From positions 62,087,977-62,151,976 of the forward strand of contig NC_092497.1 of the NCBI RefSeq assembly GCF_047495875.1: a DNA stretch of 64,000 bases, read 5' to 3'. Below, one piece after another: positions 1 to 24,784 of this stretch (position 1 is its first letter; each line of letters opens with the position of its first letter). The DNA comes from Pithys albifrons albifrons (lineage: Eukaryota; Chordata; Aves; Passeriformes; Thamnophilidae). The translations under genes were made by a program, and so were the position numbers. Below the pieces are notes generated by a model that did not search any database, had not been told where the DNA came from, and was given only the letters and a program-made list of their open reading frames with translations.

Positions 1-11236
<11,236 letters not shown>

Positions 11237-11841
11237 TTTGACAAATACTGTCCTGAAGTGATATTCCTCTCATCTGTATCCATACAATTCATCGTACTTG
11301 GAATAAGAGCTAGTTCAGGCTGAATCATGGTGGCTGCTGCTACAGCTCTCGCTACCAGCTCCATGGCGTCCTGCACATAATGCTCAAAGACTGACTGTGT
11401 TGTCTTGCCGTGGGCAATGAGACCAAGGGGCAAACCTTCTGTCCTCAGCTCTTCCACATTCTGTGAATCCCCAATAATCCAGTGAAGCTCTGGAGGTATC
11501 ACGCCAAACCGTGTGGTTATTTCAAAAATCCTCCGTGTTTTCTCCATATCACACCCAAACATCACCATGGTGGACGTCGTGTCTTTGATGCTCTCCAGGT
11601 AAAGCTGTAAATACTTCAGAAGGTCACTGGTTGAAGTGAGGTTTGCTGTGATGTTTATAACGGATCCCAGGTGGAACTTGGAGCTCTGTTGTGTGAGGAA
11701 GAGAAAATCTGTGATGTTCCACTCCTCCTGGCATAGCATCAAGCTGAAGTTATACCAGTTGTTCATTGCAAGGATCGAGAAAGTGACATCTGCGTCCGAA
11801 CTTAGAGAGTTTTCTAAACTCATCTGCAGGTGAAGGGGATT
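11237..11841 (-). CDS. GRIN3A: GRIN3A exon 2: amino-terminal domain, residues 205-406 (last codon split)
   Basis: This exon encodes most of the second part of the extracellular amino-terminal (LIVBP-like) domain, which governs subunit assembly. It opens with [19 protein letters not shown] (205-223), as in mammalian GluN3A, and contains [20 protein letters not shown] (231-250), MVMFGCDME (296-304) and [20 protein letters not shown] (336-355). N-glycosylation sequons are visible at N235, N246, N267, N271 and N397. The acceptor is a pyrimidine-poor but standard CCACAG|AAT at 11842. The donor is TCAAA|GTAAGA at 11236, leaving two bases that join the first G of exon 3 to make Lys406. The length is 605 nt (201 codons plus 2). 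Retention of intron 2 would give an immediate in-frame TAA after this lysine. The exon lies about 25.5 kb from exon 1 and 5.6 kb from exon 3. The assignment is very secure. Confidence 0.97.
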
Positions 11842-12346
11842 CTGTGGTTAAAAATATGAAGGACAACTGATTAGAAATATAGTGGACACAACTTAATGAG
11901 TTTGCTTAATTTTAGTCACTTCTTTAGTTCAAAGCAACCACCTCTCAACCTAGACAATTGTGCAAGAAACAGGAAAATTTACTCCCACTGAGCTTAAACA
12001 GACTCATGGGCTGTTTAACTGTGACTCATGGGCTTCCTCAGCTAGAGTTTGACTCAAATTCAGCAGTCACTCACAAGCCTGTTTCCAAGAATTTGTACTT
12101 CTTTTGATCTGTTTGTCCTTTTGGATTTCTCAGCATTCTCAAGCAAAGATTTCCCTGCCCTCTTAATAGAGGTGTGAAAAGGTTATTTCCTTACTGCTCA
12201 GGTTCAGCCCTGGCATGTGCCAAAACCATTTACAAACAGATGCTCAAAAGGCCTTTGCTAAGCAGTAAGAAAGAGAAAGAAAACCCCTTGGTTCTTCTTA
12301 CATCTTTTTTTGGGTGAGGGTTTTTTGGTAGTTAGGGGCTTTATTT

Positions 12347-12510
12347 ACACAGACATGGGAGTAAGTTAACAAAATGGATCACAGCCTACGATCAAGGCAC
12401 ATCATGTACTGCCAACAAAACAGGACATAATTGATTCTTTGGTAAAGGACAAGTTACTGAATATACCAGAGGCTAAGATATGCAGACTGTGATTTCTGAG
12501 CCGGAAAATA
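12347..12510 (+). repeat. Unknown sequence, direct copy A
   Basis: The segment aligns almost without gaps to 13575-13741. Shared words include 'atggatca', 'tcatgtactgccaa' and 'aaggacaa.ttactgaa'. By eye about three quarters of the positions agree. I do not recognise the family, and the strand given is arbitrary. Confidence 0.7.
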
Positions 12511-13574
12511 TTTGATAAATAAGCATTCCATACTCATTTGTTCCATGTCATATATGATGTAACAGAATTTAACCCATCGTATTTCCTAACACCATTGCTC
12601 TTGACTTTATCATTTTCAGAAAAGGAGGAAGAATGTGAGACTAATTCTTCTGTTCTCTAAAGGTGACTATTTATTCCTTTCTTATTATTTAATTCACTCT
12701 TTTCCCCTAATCTCATTCCTCTCCTTTCCCTGGTCCTAAAAGTAAAGTTAAATTTTATCTACCATTTTAGTAATGAAGAAAAATGTTAAAGAATCCAAGC
12801 AATTTCTGGCATTTTGCTATGAAATAATTCTCTGCTCTTCCAAAATGTTTCTATTAGGCTTTCACTTAGCACATTATATACTGTTTCAATTTTTGGATTT
12901 AGTTGAGAACTTGACACTGTAGCTTTCATATAAATTTATGTTACTTTACACTACCATTTCATTTCAGCCATGAGACTGTTCAAAAAATGTGATGCCTGTT
13001 CAGTACATCTTTTTGTTTGTGAGATCTTTGTTGTGACTTTATGTCAACAATTTTCTGCGCTCATGTCCCTTCAAATTACATCTTATCCCACACAGGTACC
13101 TGGATTTTATCTTTCTATCTATTACATTACTAAACACATTATTAGGTCCTTCTCTTACATTTCCAGTAGTCAGCATGTATCATACAAAGGATGAAACCAT
13201 TTTAAAGCTCATATAAAATGCTGTAATTTTGGTTTCAATAGCAGTTTGCTGTTCATTATAGACTCCAGTTCATAAGGATTCTAGAAATGTCCTTCTGAAT
13301 TTGTAATAATATGATAATTGGTCAGTTACACTGGTTTTACTAAATAAAACTCTGGCCTTTCCAATACAGAAAGGGAATGAAATGACAAAAAACCCCAAAA
13401 CAGGTTTATAAGCAGCAAGCTTTCATTGTGTTAATTTGCAGTTGCATAAACTCATCATCTGTTTTCCAGGACAGATAGTTTAAATTCAGTCTGAAAAGGA
13501 GAATACTTTAATTGAAGATGTTCTCAGCTTTTCTTGTTACCTCTTGGGTCTTGTTCCTGTGGTCCTTTTTTTTT

Positions 13575-13741
13575 GACACAGACACATGAAAGAGCTAATT
13601 AAATGGATCACTGTTCATGATCTATGCATGTCATGTACTGCCAATAAGACACAGGAGGACTGACTCTTTGATTAAGGACAAATTACTGAACACACAAGAA
13701 GCTAACCTGTGCAGAATCTCTGAGTTCTGTGCTGGAAAACG
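13575..13741 (+). repeat. Unknown sequence, direct copy B
   Basis: This is the partner of 12347-12510, same orientation, about 1.23 kb away. Similarity starts at 'acacagacac' and ends at 'gctggaaaac'. It may be an old local duplication or two copies of a dispersed element. Confidence 0.7.
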
Positions 13742-14289
13742 TTGCCTACTAATTAAAATACATGATCAGTTCAGGGGGGAAAAAAAAGCACTGTGTATAA
13801 TATACGGGTTAGGGAAGCTGATTTGAATGAACTAGTCTCTGCAAACTGAATCACAGCAAACTTTTTTTCCTGAGGTTATGAGACAGTCAAGTAAATTAAC
13901 TCTAGTTTGTGTCTCACTGCAAATAGATGGGAGTAGAAAATATTTTCCTGTGTCCTCTCTGTTCAAGTATGAATAATGGTCTGCCTCCAATCAGCACAAC
14001 TCTGCAAACTTTAGTTAATTTGACTGTTAGAGATGAAATGAGTTATTCAGTGTACACAGAACACACACTGTGCATATATAAATGACAGCACACAACATGA
14101 CCATACCCACACAAGGAGGAGCAAACATCTTCAGTATATTCATGAGCATAACACTCCTATAGGTATTAGGGTATAAGCTCAGGAATTAACATCAAAAAAC
14201 AAGTCTACTGGATACAGAAAAACAACCTAATGCTGATGAGTGATGGAAGTTTGCAGGAACAGCTGTGTTCATAGTGTTGAATAAAACAG

Positions 14290-15090
14290 TTCAGAAAAAA
14301 ACAAAACAAAAAACTTCAGCATTTGCAGTTCTTCGTTTGTCCCAGGTCTGGTTTTGGCACATGCCAACAAGCTTTCTCATACCCTGCACTGGCAGTTTCA
14401 TTCCCAGCACATTTTGGCAAGTAGGAGTATCCAGGAGCATCCCTGCATGGGTAAGATTGAGCAAGCACTGGATCTCCATCTCACGCAGTGGTTTTACATG
14501 TTTGAAGACCTCTACGACTCCATGATAACACCAGTGCATATGTGTAGTTTCACATATGCAAGGCTGCTTCTGCTCCCCTACAACACAGTTCTCCCAGTTA
14601 TACAACACTTTGAACTTACGAAGATCCACACCCGAGGATCACTGGGCATCACCCTGGTTCCAGAGCAAACAGCACCAAACACACATTGTCCAGAGAAAGC
14701 GAAAATCTACCTCAGAGCCAGAAAACTGAGTACAGTTTTATTCAGTAGTGCAGGGGAAGGCAGTTTCCATCTGACTTGTGAGTTCTCAGGTGCAGGGCTG
14801 GACTCTCCCATAGAACCAGAACTACAGCGTAGTCCTTAGGAGCTCCAGTGTTGGTCCCTGCCTTATGTGCAACCTGCTTGGATGTATCAGTATGGTCCAA
14901 CACACTGTTCCTGTACTGAGACACTGTTCCTTACTGAACAGAGGTGTATTTGGGATAACCTGGCTTGGACAGAGCCTGCAACTGAAAGAGCTTCTCAGTG
15001 TGAGACCATCTGTGCTTCAGCTACAGACGCACTGACAGAAACACTTATCAGCACTGTGATTTATTAGTTGCAGAATTCCCTGTAAAGGTG
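14290..15090 (-). mobile_element. Probable ERV fragment: LTR end plus leader
   Basis: On the minus strand a polyadenylation signal AATAAA (14742-14737) is followed by 'ctgtactcagttttctggct' and a short U5-like stretch, then 'aaccagggtgatgcccagtg' as in a proviral leader. Beyond it is an open frame (14629-14291) that shows no recognisable gag motif. The arrangement U3-like, polyA signal, U5-like, leader is the argument; the exact family is unknown. Open frames on the opposite strand here are then incidental. Confidence 0.4.
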
Positions 15091-15912
15091 CTTGAAAGGT
15101 AAACATTCAACCCTCAAAAAAGTAGCAAACACAGTTTCTTTTCTCTGCTAAGGGTATTAGGACTGCAAACCTGTCTTTGGGATTTTTCTGATACAGCAAT
15201 ATACATAAAATTTAGTCATGAGGTGTTCTGCTTAGCTTTCAGCTAATTCTCAGCACTACGAGAACACCCCTGTAGATGTTGGGGAGGAACAGAAATCAAT
15301 GTTTCCTTTGTACTGGGATCTAGGGAAGGGAACGCTTGTTTGGAGATGTTTGGATTTAATACCTTCTTGATTATATTTTGAAAGATTTATTTGCCATTTG
15401 TAGGTTGGAGTTGAAAAAAAACTACACAAAAGTCACATTTGAGTGTACGTTCTTTGATATTACAGTGCTCGTAATGCTTTTATGTACTTTTTATTGATTT
15501 GTCTTTCTTTAAAATAATTAGAATTTTTTAACGAGGAACTTCCACAAATTATTTATTCAATCATTCAGTAGTTATGACTAATTGCTGAGACAGTGTAATT
15601 TCATAACATGGACTGACAACTTAAATGATAGTTTATATGGGTAAAATTTTGTATTTATCATGGAACAGAGATTTATGAGAAATCTATTATGTATTGAACT
15701 GTGCTTATCCATCCTTATTAAATTTCTTGGGCAAACTTGTTCTTTACCTTATTCTGCAGATTAGTAAAATTTAAGTATTTATCTTAAACTGTCAAGTAAA
15801 GCTCATGTGGAAATTCAGTTGCTTTGTTTAAATTTGACTTTGGGCTGTCAATAAAGATGATATGACCTACATTAGTTTTTGTTCAAATTACAGAAACAGA
15901 CAATTAAACCTC

Positions 15913-15960
15913 ATTTGAATAATGCTAATTGTGATCTGTTTTAAATGATGTGTTTGCATT
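15913..15960. promoter_or_regulatory. Cluster of POU/octamer-like words in intron 1
   Basis: ATTTGAAT (15913-15920) is followed at once by ATGCTAAT (15922-15929), with TTTGCATT at 15953-15960. The surrounding 15700-16000 is AT-rich and reads like conserved non-coding DNA. The function is inferred from motifs only. Confidence 0.25.
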
Positions 15961-16508
15961 CACATTGTGTCACTAGGAACAACATTTTCTATGTCCATGA
16001 GAGCTTGATTTTTTTTATTTGGTATCTCTTTTACAAACCAGCCATGATCACCTGATTTCAGTGTTTATTTGGTAAAGAACAGGCCTTGAATCCTTAATTT
16101 CTGACTAATTGCCTCAGACACCGACAGTCTTTCCCTTGAATTTCAGTGGGCTTTGGACCAAGCCATTCATGGAATATTAAGCTTTACATGGTCTGATGTG
16201 TTTCCACTCCCATCCATCAGTAGAGACTGTAACAACCCTATTAGCTTTTTGTATCTCAACCAGAGCAGTTTTACAATTTTCTCCACTGCCTGAGACACCT
16301 GAGAGAGCAGGTTCATTTAACAACTGAAACACAGTTTGCATTTCATTAATGCCATATTTTCCAAGCCTCCATTTTCAGCATTCTGCAAACCTATCCTTTT
16401 TGTCTTTGTAAATCTTGTGAGCATGAGTGCCTGGAGCTGGGTTGACTTACACCCTTAAGGATCTGGCCATTTATCTCTTCAACCAAATTTGTAATGCTAA
16501 TTAGGCAT

Positions 16509-16521
16509 GGTCACAGTGACA
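16509..16521. promoter_or_regulatory. Oestrogen-response-element-like palindrome
   Basis: GGTCACAGTGACA matches the inverted-repeat-with-3-spacer receptor site GGTCAnnnTGACC at nine of ten defined positions. A homeodomain core, CTAATTAG, ends six bases to the left. Single sites of this kind also occur by chance. Confidence 0.25.
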
Positions 16522-19500
16522 TTTTATTTGACATTATAATAGCTTCATTAGAGGAGTTAAAAGCATATATATGAATATTGTTCTGCTAACTGGGTAAAAG
16601 TAAATAATACACAGGAAATATTATTCTCCTCTGATTCTTGAGGCAGAGGCAGTGCTCATATATGTATTTGTGATAAGAAACATAAAAGAGAAAACTGGCT
16701 CTGTAATTACATCACAGAAAGCTCCAGTGAATGAAAAATCCCTCCTGGCTTCCAGAGCCACTGTGGGGCCTCACAGCTTTATAAACAGAGCTCAATGGCA
16801 GCTGTGAGCAAGTTGATGCCACAGACTCAAAAACTGGGAAACCTTGTTTTTCCATGGTTGAAATTGCAAAATTTAGGTTTAAAACACAGTTCCTTAAAGT
16901 CTACATGCACACCTATTGCTTCTTTCTCTCACGCCATGAGAAAGGTCCTACAAAATGTTATTTTCAGTATTTTTAGCTTCTGCCTCACTGCAAAAATTGC
17001 AACAGCTCAGGAAGGATTTTGTGCTGGCAGTTGACAGATTGTGGGAAGTTCCTGCCCTGCTGTTCCCAACAGGCTGCTGCGATGCCCAACACATCCCATC
17101 CCAGTCACTGCCCCGGCTGCGTGAGAGGGAAGAAGTGCTCCAGCTGCAGCAAGAAATCTGCTCTGCCCTCAGTACTGTGTTTCTTCTGCTTTGTAGACTT
17201 CTGATTCTCTGGGGAAGAAAATCCCAGACCTGCTTTGGTCAAAAAAACAATAGGAAGATGACATCATAAATTCCTCTTTTCCTTGTCTTGCACATCTGTT
17301 TCCTCATACATCCTTTTTGGACCAAGACCATAATTTGAAACAGAGTGGAATCCCACACCAAAGATCATGTTTTGCAGATGGTTTAAAAGTTTCTCAGAGA
17401 GAAAAGCCATCTTAGACTAGACAGGGCTACACCAGCTCCTGCAGCAAAAGAAGCCTGGCATCCATCCAGGCAGTTTTTATATGCAAATGCTAAAACCACA
17501 CTGACTGTTCATTTTAAAAATCATAAAGCCACAAGAGTTACATTAAGTCTTGACTTAGTTTGTCTTAAAAATTATTTCTCTCATTAGACCACACGGACAT
17601 GACTTGAGGTTGCTTAGAATCTCTAATGCTACATTCAAATACTCCAAACTAATCTGAATAAGTACAGCTCTCTACAAGGTCAAAGAGGCAATGTAACATA
17701 TGAACATTCAGCTGTTCATGGGAAGTAAGACCTATTATTTATCTTCAGGGCCACTTATAAATTATCCTAAGTAATACTACCTCAGAAATTTCAAGGTGTT
17801 CTTTGCTCTGCCAGTAGGAAAAAAAAATCCAACATTTAAAGTTTGATAGATTATTTCATACAGACCCAAGAGAACAGTTTTTCCTTCCCTAAAATTTGCC
17901 TTTATAATTACAAAAAGGCAGGTGGTTGGTAATGCAAATAGATCAGGGGGAGCTGTGCTAGTTGTCCATGACAAGTTTTCCTCCACCATTAAAATGGCAA
18001 TGGAAAACTCCAAGAACTACTTCTGCTTCAAGGAACAATTTGAATGGGAGAAAGTGGTGACCAGGTCCATGTCTGTGAGACCCACTGCCAAGTGCTACAG
18101 GATTGTAAACAGAATCTGAAAAACCCTTGCAAACATTTGAGCAAAGTTGCCAGGAGATGCTGAGTGTGTCAGCAAGAATGGACAGTTTGGTACTGCAGGG
18201 TATTGTTTTGTAGAAGCTCAACACTGTCATGAAATCAGGTTGTCAGAAGTGAGCACTTGCCAGCAAGGGCAAGGCAAGGAGCAAGGGTACCTTGGATCTA
18301 CCACAGGCCTTCCATTTACTGTCACCTCCCAGTAACACATTTCCTTAGGGACAGTCTCAACTAGACTGTTGTGTGTGACCAGGACTTCTCATTTGGTGTT
18401 CTTGCCACAGCTGTCCCACGACAAGTCTTCCCATACTTGCCAAGAATGCAAGATTCAATAGCTGTTCCACCAAGCATCTCTTCTGGGGCTTCTGGATGCC
18501 ACTGTAAGCCTGAATGGCTGGAAAATAGTGTTTAGCAGAATTTAAGTCTTCCTCTTAGGAGAAACAGTGTTCAACTAAATGAAAGGTCTTCAGCAAGCTG
18601 TCTAGGTGCATTGGAGTTCTTTTCTGTCAAGGACTTCACAAATATTGGTATTTTGCACATTCTCGCCATCAGTGTATAGGGATCTCCTGTAAATCAGCTC
18701 CCAAGCGCATAGTCTGAGTTTTCTCATATGTGTTACTCAGGTAAAGCATAGTGGAATGGCTTTTTTTTTGCCCAAGTTTTGGTTCAAGCAATTCAACTTT
18801 TGACAGTAGCAGAGCCAGACTTTTGACTGGTGCTGACAGTACATGCACTTTGGGCTTGCTGAGACTTGTCTCCTTGCTCCTTACATCTGAGGTGTGATAT
18901 AGGAAGGCACTGTTGCACAGGAATTCTGACAACACTGCAGTGGTGCTGGTTTAACTTGAAGAGAATTATTTAAGCAGCTATCAGAATACTATGCATGTGT
19001 CCTAATGAAAGAACTCTCATTAATCTTTTAGAGTAATTATTAACAACCCCAGATCAAGGATATAGGTGTGACCAGGCTGCAATAATAAAATGTGAGTTGG
19101 ATTATCAAGAAATAGCAGTTCATAGGTTGATGAAAAGAAAAACATAATAGAGTTGTACTGAGGATCCTCAGAAATGCTATCACAAAGTGACAGCAGAAAC
19201 CTTAACACTTCGAAGACAGAATGACATCAGAGGTGCCAGGGCTACAAATCAAAACTCACTGATGGTCACCTACTGGTCACTAGGAGACTACAACCTTGGG
19301 AGCTGAGTAAAACGGGATGTACAAAGGGTGAGCAACAAATATGCAGTATGTAAAATATACCACATACCATAGATGTGGCCATAAGGTAGAACTTTTAAAC
19401 AAATAAGGAATAGGCAACTAAATAGAGCAGGCCTGCAGATAACATTAACAAACATATAAAAGTGAATAAACATGGGACAAACTCATACAGTCAACACAAT

Positions 19501-19563
19501 GATCCTGCCTTTAGAAAACCTGGAACACAGATAACTTGCCACTAATAACCTCAGCCCCCAAAA

Positions 19564-19569
<6 letters not shown>

Positions 19570-19594
<25 letters not shown>
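19570..19594. repeat. (CA)n microsatellite
   Basis: An uninterrupted dinucleotide run of about 25 bases, with a slightly imperfect CA-rich left flank. Confidence 0.97.
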
Positions 19595-21760
19595 TGCTCT
19601 GTCTCTCAAAAGAAGATCTGTGATGCCGATCTGGGAACCCAGAGGTGCATGGAAGGATGAGCCCAGAATCTGGCAGGAAAAGATACAGGAACTTGGAGTA
19701 TGATATTTTGAACTGTGTTGTTACTGAGAATGAGCTGCAGTAGTTGCATAATTTGCCTGTAAATGTTAGTATCATTGAGACCAATAAAGCTACTTTGGTA
19801 AGACTGCTGGGCCTTCAATTAGGCTAACAATACATTCTTGGCTTCGCATACAGACAGGGTTTCTAAAGCTCACAGTAATTGCATGCAATATTTGCTCCAA
19901 TGCCTTGCTCTTGAGGACTACTGTTAACACAGAACAAGAGTTGTCAGAGAATCTGGCAGCCAAGGCTGTAATTATGATGCACGTTGCCAAGCGCGTTGCT
20001 CCCCATCAGACTCCTTGGCCAATCACCCCTGGTAGGCTCCTCAGAATAAGGGCCCTTGAAACAGCATTCCCACCCTTGCTCTGTCACAGCAGCTTCCACC
20101 TTTCCATCAGCAAGATGGATATGCTGCAGCATATTGTCAGAAAATGGTACTTTTCCAGAGGCATGACAGGCTATAAGTACACTTTCTGTACAACTTAACA
20201 TTTTAGGAATATGCAGAACAGTAGCCGAGCAATAAGAAATTAATTCTGGAAGGAAATGTAGAATAAAAACAGAGAGGGTATGGAGAAGATTGATTCATGT
20301 TACGTTGGTAAAAGGACTTTGATCCAATTTAACAAAAGCAGCTACTGCCCTTTCTGACATGTACCTGGTGCATGCATACAGGATTTAATCCAATTAGATT
20401 TCATTCATCATGAAAATCTGCAGTAAGAAATAAAATCTGATGGAGCACTATTTTTACTCACCAGTCCAATTCCAGCATGGCCAGAAAGTGATTTTAACCC
20501 TTCCTAAGAATTTGCACTCCCCATACCCTCACCATCTGTGCCCCTGGGAAGAAGTTACTTTTTTTGTCTCTAGAGACCCCTGCCTGCCAGAGAAATACCC
20601 AGGGGCAGTGCTGGACAGAGTGGTGTATGAAGCATCACTGAAATGATAGGCTGTACATGGCAATATACAGCAGGAGAAATTAATGCTGACCCATGTCCCA
20701 TTCCTCAGAAAGCCAGCACCAGCTCATCATTGCATCCTCTTCTGCTGGGCCTTGCTCCAGGCATGTTTCATGGGATTAATTTTAGCTACAAGTGCATTTT
20801 GTTCTATATTGATTTTTTGTATGAAAGAAAGCTGAGAATTAAGCTTGAAAAGCCTGATCTCTTAACTCTATTAAATGAGGCCAGGCTAGATTAAGTTAGT
20901 AGTTCATCTTTCTGAGGCTAGGCATTAAAACACAGCTCTAAGGTGAATTCCTGTGTCTATGTGTCTTGGCTTAAAATCAGGAACAGAATATAAACAGCTC
21001 CACTTGAGATTTCTTATTTACTACACTAAGGATTTCATTAAAAAGATGGGAAATTAGAAAGAAGAGTTAAAATTGCCTCACAAAGCATGGGAGAAGTAGG
21101 AAAAAATATCAAACATCTGTTTTAAAAACAAATACACTCTGTATGTGATGGGGCAGGGAGCTGACAGAGGGGATGGTATACTGGGATATGATGTCCTGAG
21201 TGGATGTGAAATGCCTCTTGCTGCCCACCTGAAGCCCACAGTGCTGCCCTGGAGGCCAGCCCCATCCTGCATGGACATCCTCCCCACGCTGGGTACCTTT
21301 CACTAATCAGGCAGTGATGCTACATTTGTCAGAGGGAAGTAAAACTGAAAAAAAATAGGTGGCGTGATGTTTGTTAGGTCCTCAGCTGCAGATTTTCCAC
21401 CTTCCAACAGAAGACAAGGATCTGACTTTCAAAAATGCAGCAAAGCCTTGTGGCTTCTATTCACTGCAAATGCTTTAATCACTGCTCTCCATCTTTCCCT
21501 CCCAATACTGAATTAATACATTGTCATTAACAAACAAACAAAAACCTGACAGACAAGCATACCATGTAGACGTTTTGTGGCTGTGTTTGGAAAGCACTTT
21601 TCTGGGAGTGCAAAAACACAAAATCAGGCACGATCCAGTAATCAGGAGGCGCCCACCCCCGCCCCCAAAGGCAGAAGTGTTTGAGTTCCCAATAAAGCAT
21701 TTAGCAACGACCTACAAAAGTGTGTGACTGTGCAGAGCCCGTTACTAAGGCATACGGGGA

Positions 21761-21799
21761 GAGGAGGAGGAGGAGGAGGAGGAGGAGGAGGAGGAGGAA
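21761..21799. repeat. (GAG)n trinucleotide repeat
   Basis: About 12 consecutive GAG units. The plus strand is all purine, so it can adopt triplex-type structures. It encodes polyglycine or similar in open frames, which are not genes. Confidence 0.97.
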
Positions 21800-24784
21800 G
21801 GGGCACTGACTGGCTGTTGAATATAGAAACTCAGCAATCCGGTTTGAAATCTCTGCCTCATCCTGTGCTCCCTTTTCAAAAAAATTCTGCTTTGTTAAAT
21901 AAGAATAGCCCCCTCCACCATACCCCAGGAGGTAAAGATCACCACTGTGGCAGGGACAGGCTTCTTGTCCATTTTAAGGCTTAAAGCAAGATAAACACTT
22001 CACAGCCTTTTCCACAGGGAGGGATCAGAGGGGGGAAAAGGGAAAAAAAAAAGGAGGCTGTTATACATCTTGGAGAATATACCAAGTCTTTGCCAGAAGC
22101 AGAATCTAAGGCTCAAATCTCCTGCTCCCTGCTGTGCTAGATAGAGCTGCCTTGATAGATAAAAGAATATGGAAGGAAACAGACATTTATTTTATGCATT
22201 TCTGTTAAATAATTTGGGCATTTACACCATTACACTACTCAGAGTGCACTGGTGTGTCCTTCCAATATCCCAGTGACTACTCCCCAGGACCCCATGCCTG
22301 TGAGCATGTGGATACTGTGATTTCCTCATTAGTTTGCGTGGATAAGCAACTTTCTAAAAGTCCACTGCATTCCAAGAGAATCCTGGGTACTTTTGTGAAA
22401 CAAGACCTTGCTGTAGTAGGCAACTCACAGAGCAGAAAGTGGTTTACAGCTCATATTATGGGGAGATTTGGGGGAATGTGTCAAAAATCACAATACACGT
22501 CCGTGTTATTGTCTGATTTATAATGTGCAAGACACAAAGTGAACACTTTCAGCTCCTACTTGAGACTCAGTCTTCTATGCTCTTCTAAACACCTGACAGA
22601 AAACACACAATACCTTCACCTCCCTACTATACATGAATGCTTGCACCAACTACTGCTGCCAGGTTTGTTTAACTCTACTTGGCATGGTCATTGACATCAA
22701 CAATGAAGGAACTGAGAGAAGCTGAAAATCACTATAAAACATGAATAATATGTATCAATCCCTCCTCTTACCATGTTTCGACTCAGTGGAGCAGTGGTAA
22801 CTGAGGCTTTAAGCAATGTCTCTCCATAAATAGCTCAGCATACTGCTCTTACCAAGCAAAAGCTTTGGTGGTAGGGAAGTTCAACATACATTTTAACCTC
22901 TAAGGAAAAAGATAGTGAGAAACAGCTGGACAAACTGTTGAGATGGAATTAAATACCAAATGCACTTATTTGTAAATACAGTTCTTTGTTCTACCCTTAT
23001 GTTGTTTGAGGTGGAAAGGGAAACAAACTGCTGAGGCAGTTTAACAGGGGTTGGCTTCATTTCTGAGAATGTAATGAAAGTTACAGCAACAATTTAATAG
23101 GCTGGATGTTACTGATCGGAAGAACTCTTTTCAGCATGGAAATGATGGGAAAGGCCTTTACAAATCTAATTTTCAATACTGGCTCTACCTCTCTTTTGCA
23201 ATTCCTTTAAATTTTCACTGTCTCTGTATCCTCCTATTATAAATTAATATCTTATAATTGCCCTTTATAAAATAATACATCTCTTCCTTAGACTTATGAA
23301 GGGTTTGTGAAACTCTCTGACAGCTGAAACATCACTACACTGATTGCAAAGCACAAATTAGCCAAGTACATTGGGTATTTAATTTATTTTTTAAGAGCTT
23401 TGAGCTTTGGGATCTGCTAGGGCTGCACATTTCTGTGAGTCAAAAGGCTCTCAAATGCTCTGAACCATATGAATCAATAAACTCATGTCTGTGTTTGAGC
23501 TTCCTACAGACAGACAAGATGCTTTCTTCCTCACAGCTCAGCTCTCCCAGCACTGATCCACAGGACGAAGCCTATGGATGCAACACTCTTTATAAGTCAA
23601 CTCTTTAACCCTAAAAATGGCTAATGAGCTATTGCAGCTGACAAAGAGGCCCTCAGCTCCCAGAAATGAACTCTATGAGCGTTTTGATGCACTTGGGCAG
23701 CCACACCAAGCTCTGGTCAGGTCTGTGGGTTGTCTGGGTGCAGCTGGGGTAAACAGCATCTTTACCTGTGTAGCTGCAAATCTGAAAGCGTGAGATATAT
23801 TAATGGACCTGTCTGCATAGTCTGCCCTCCTCTGCACTTATAAAGTTAATTTGCAAGTGACTTACAAATCCTGAAAGCACAGCAGCTGTAATTCCTCTAG
23901 AAGAGCAGCTCAGTGATTGGAGCCACCATCCCTCTGACAGCCTTCACCTGTCCAGTGTTACAAGACTAATATCACAGTCAAGTCTGGCACTACCAGTTCT
24001 ACAGACTAGGAAGAAATAATGACACTCATGAATTTAACAAACAAGACAGAAGTTATGAATTTCATGATCTGGAAGCCCGTCTTGAGTTATGCAAAGTACA
24101 TTGAGTTAGGTATTCACAAAATTGCTTCAGCATAATTGTCGGCACGTGGATTGTTTGCAAACAGCTTGCACAAACTACTTAGTGTTAATCATTTGTTCCG
24201 TGACATAGTTAGTCATGCACTATTTCTGCTCCTTGAGTGGGTGATTGTATCCTCCTAAAGGAGAGGGTAAGAACCAGCGAAAATGAAGTGCACCCAGGGA
24301 GTTTAACATGGATAAGCGCTTTCGACAAAGTACGGACGCGTCATGTCTCACTAATCTCAGCAAGATGTTTATGTCTATCCATCTCCATGCAAATAATCTG
24401 CAATGACTCTGCAGAGTCTGGTGAACCAAGACTGGGGACAAGGAATTCACATCGACTATTTTCAGCACTGTGATTCTTTTTAATGCTCTGAACAAGGGGA
24501 AGTGTTGCAGAGGAGTATCTAATTCCCCCAGACAACCTGGAAGGAAGGGAAGACAGATCACCACTCCTATGAGTTTGGCAAGAACATACAATTAAAACTG
24601 CTGTCTCTCTCTGCAGGATATGGGACTGCTTCAGGGAAAGAGAATGTCTAATAAAAATAATCACAAAAAATATTGTATTCCCTGAAGACATAGGAATGCT
24701 AGGGTTTTATTCTTTCCATGTTTCAGTTTTCATTGTTTACATGATACTAGCACTTGAATGCAGGTTTTGGTCAGTGTTGCAAAA

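Noticed and set aside
14354..14839. 161-codon plus-strand frame
   Set aside because: No domain, no splice or promoter context, and it overlaps a minus-strand stretch that looks like an ERV LTR and leader.
17922..18230. Coding-looking frames on both strands, suspected processed pseudogene
   Set aside because: The peptide is not recognisable, there is no poly(A) tail or flanking duplication, and the open length is short. Left unassigned.
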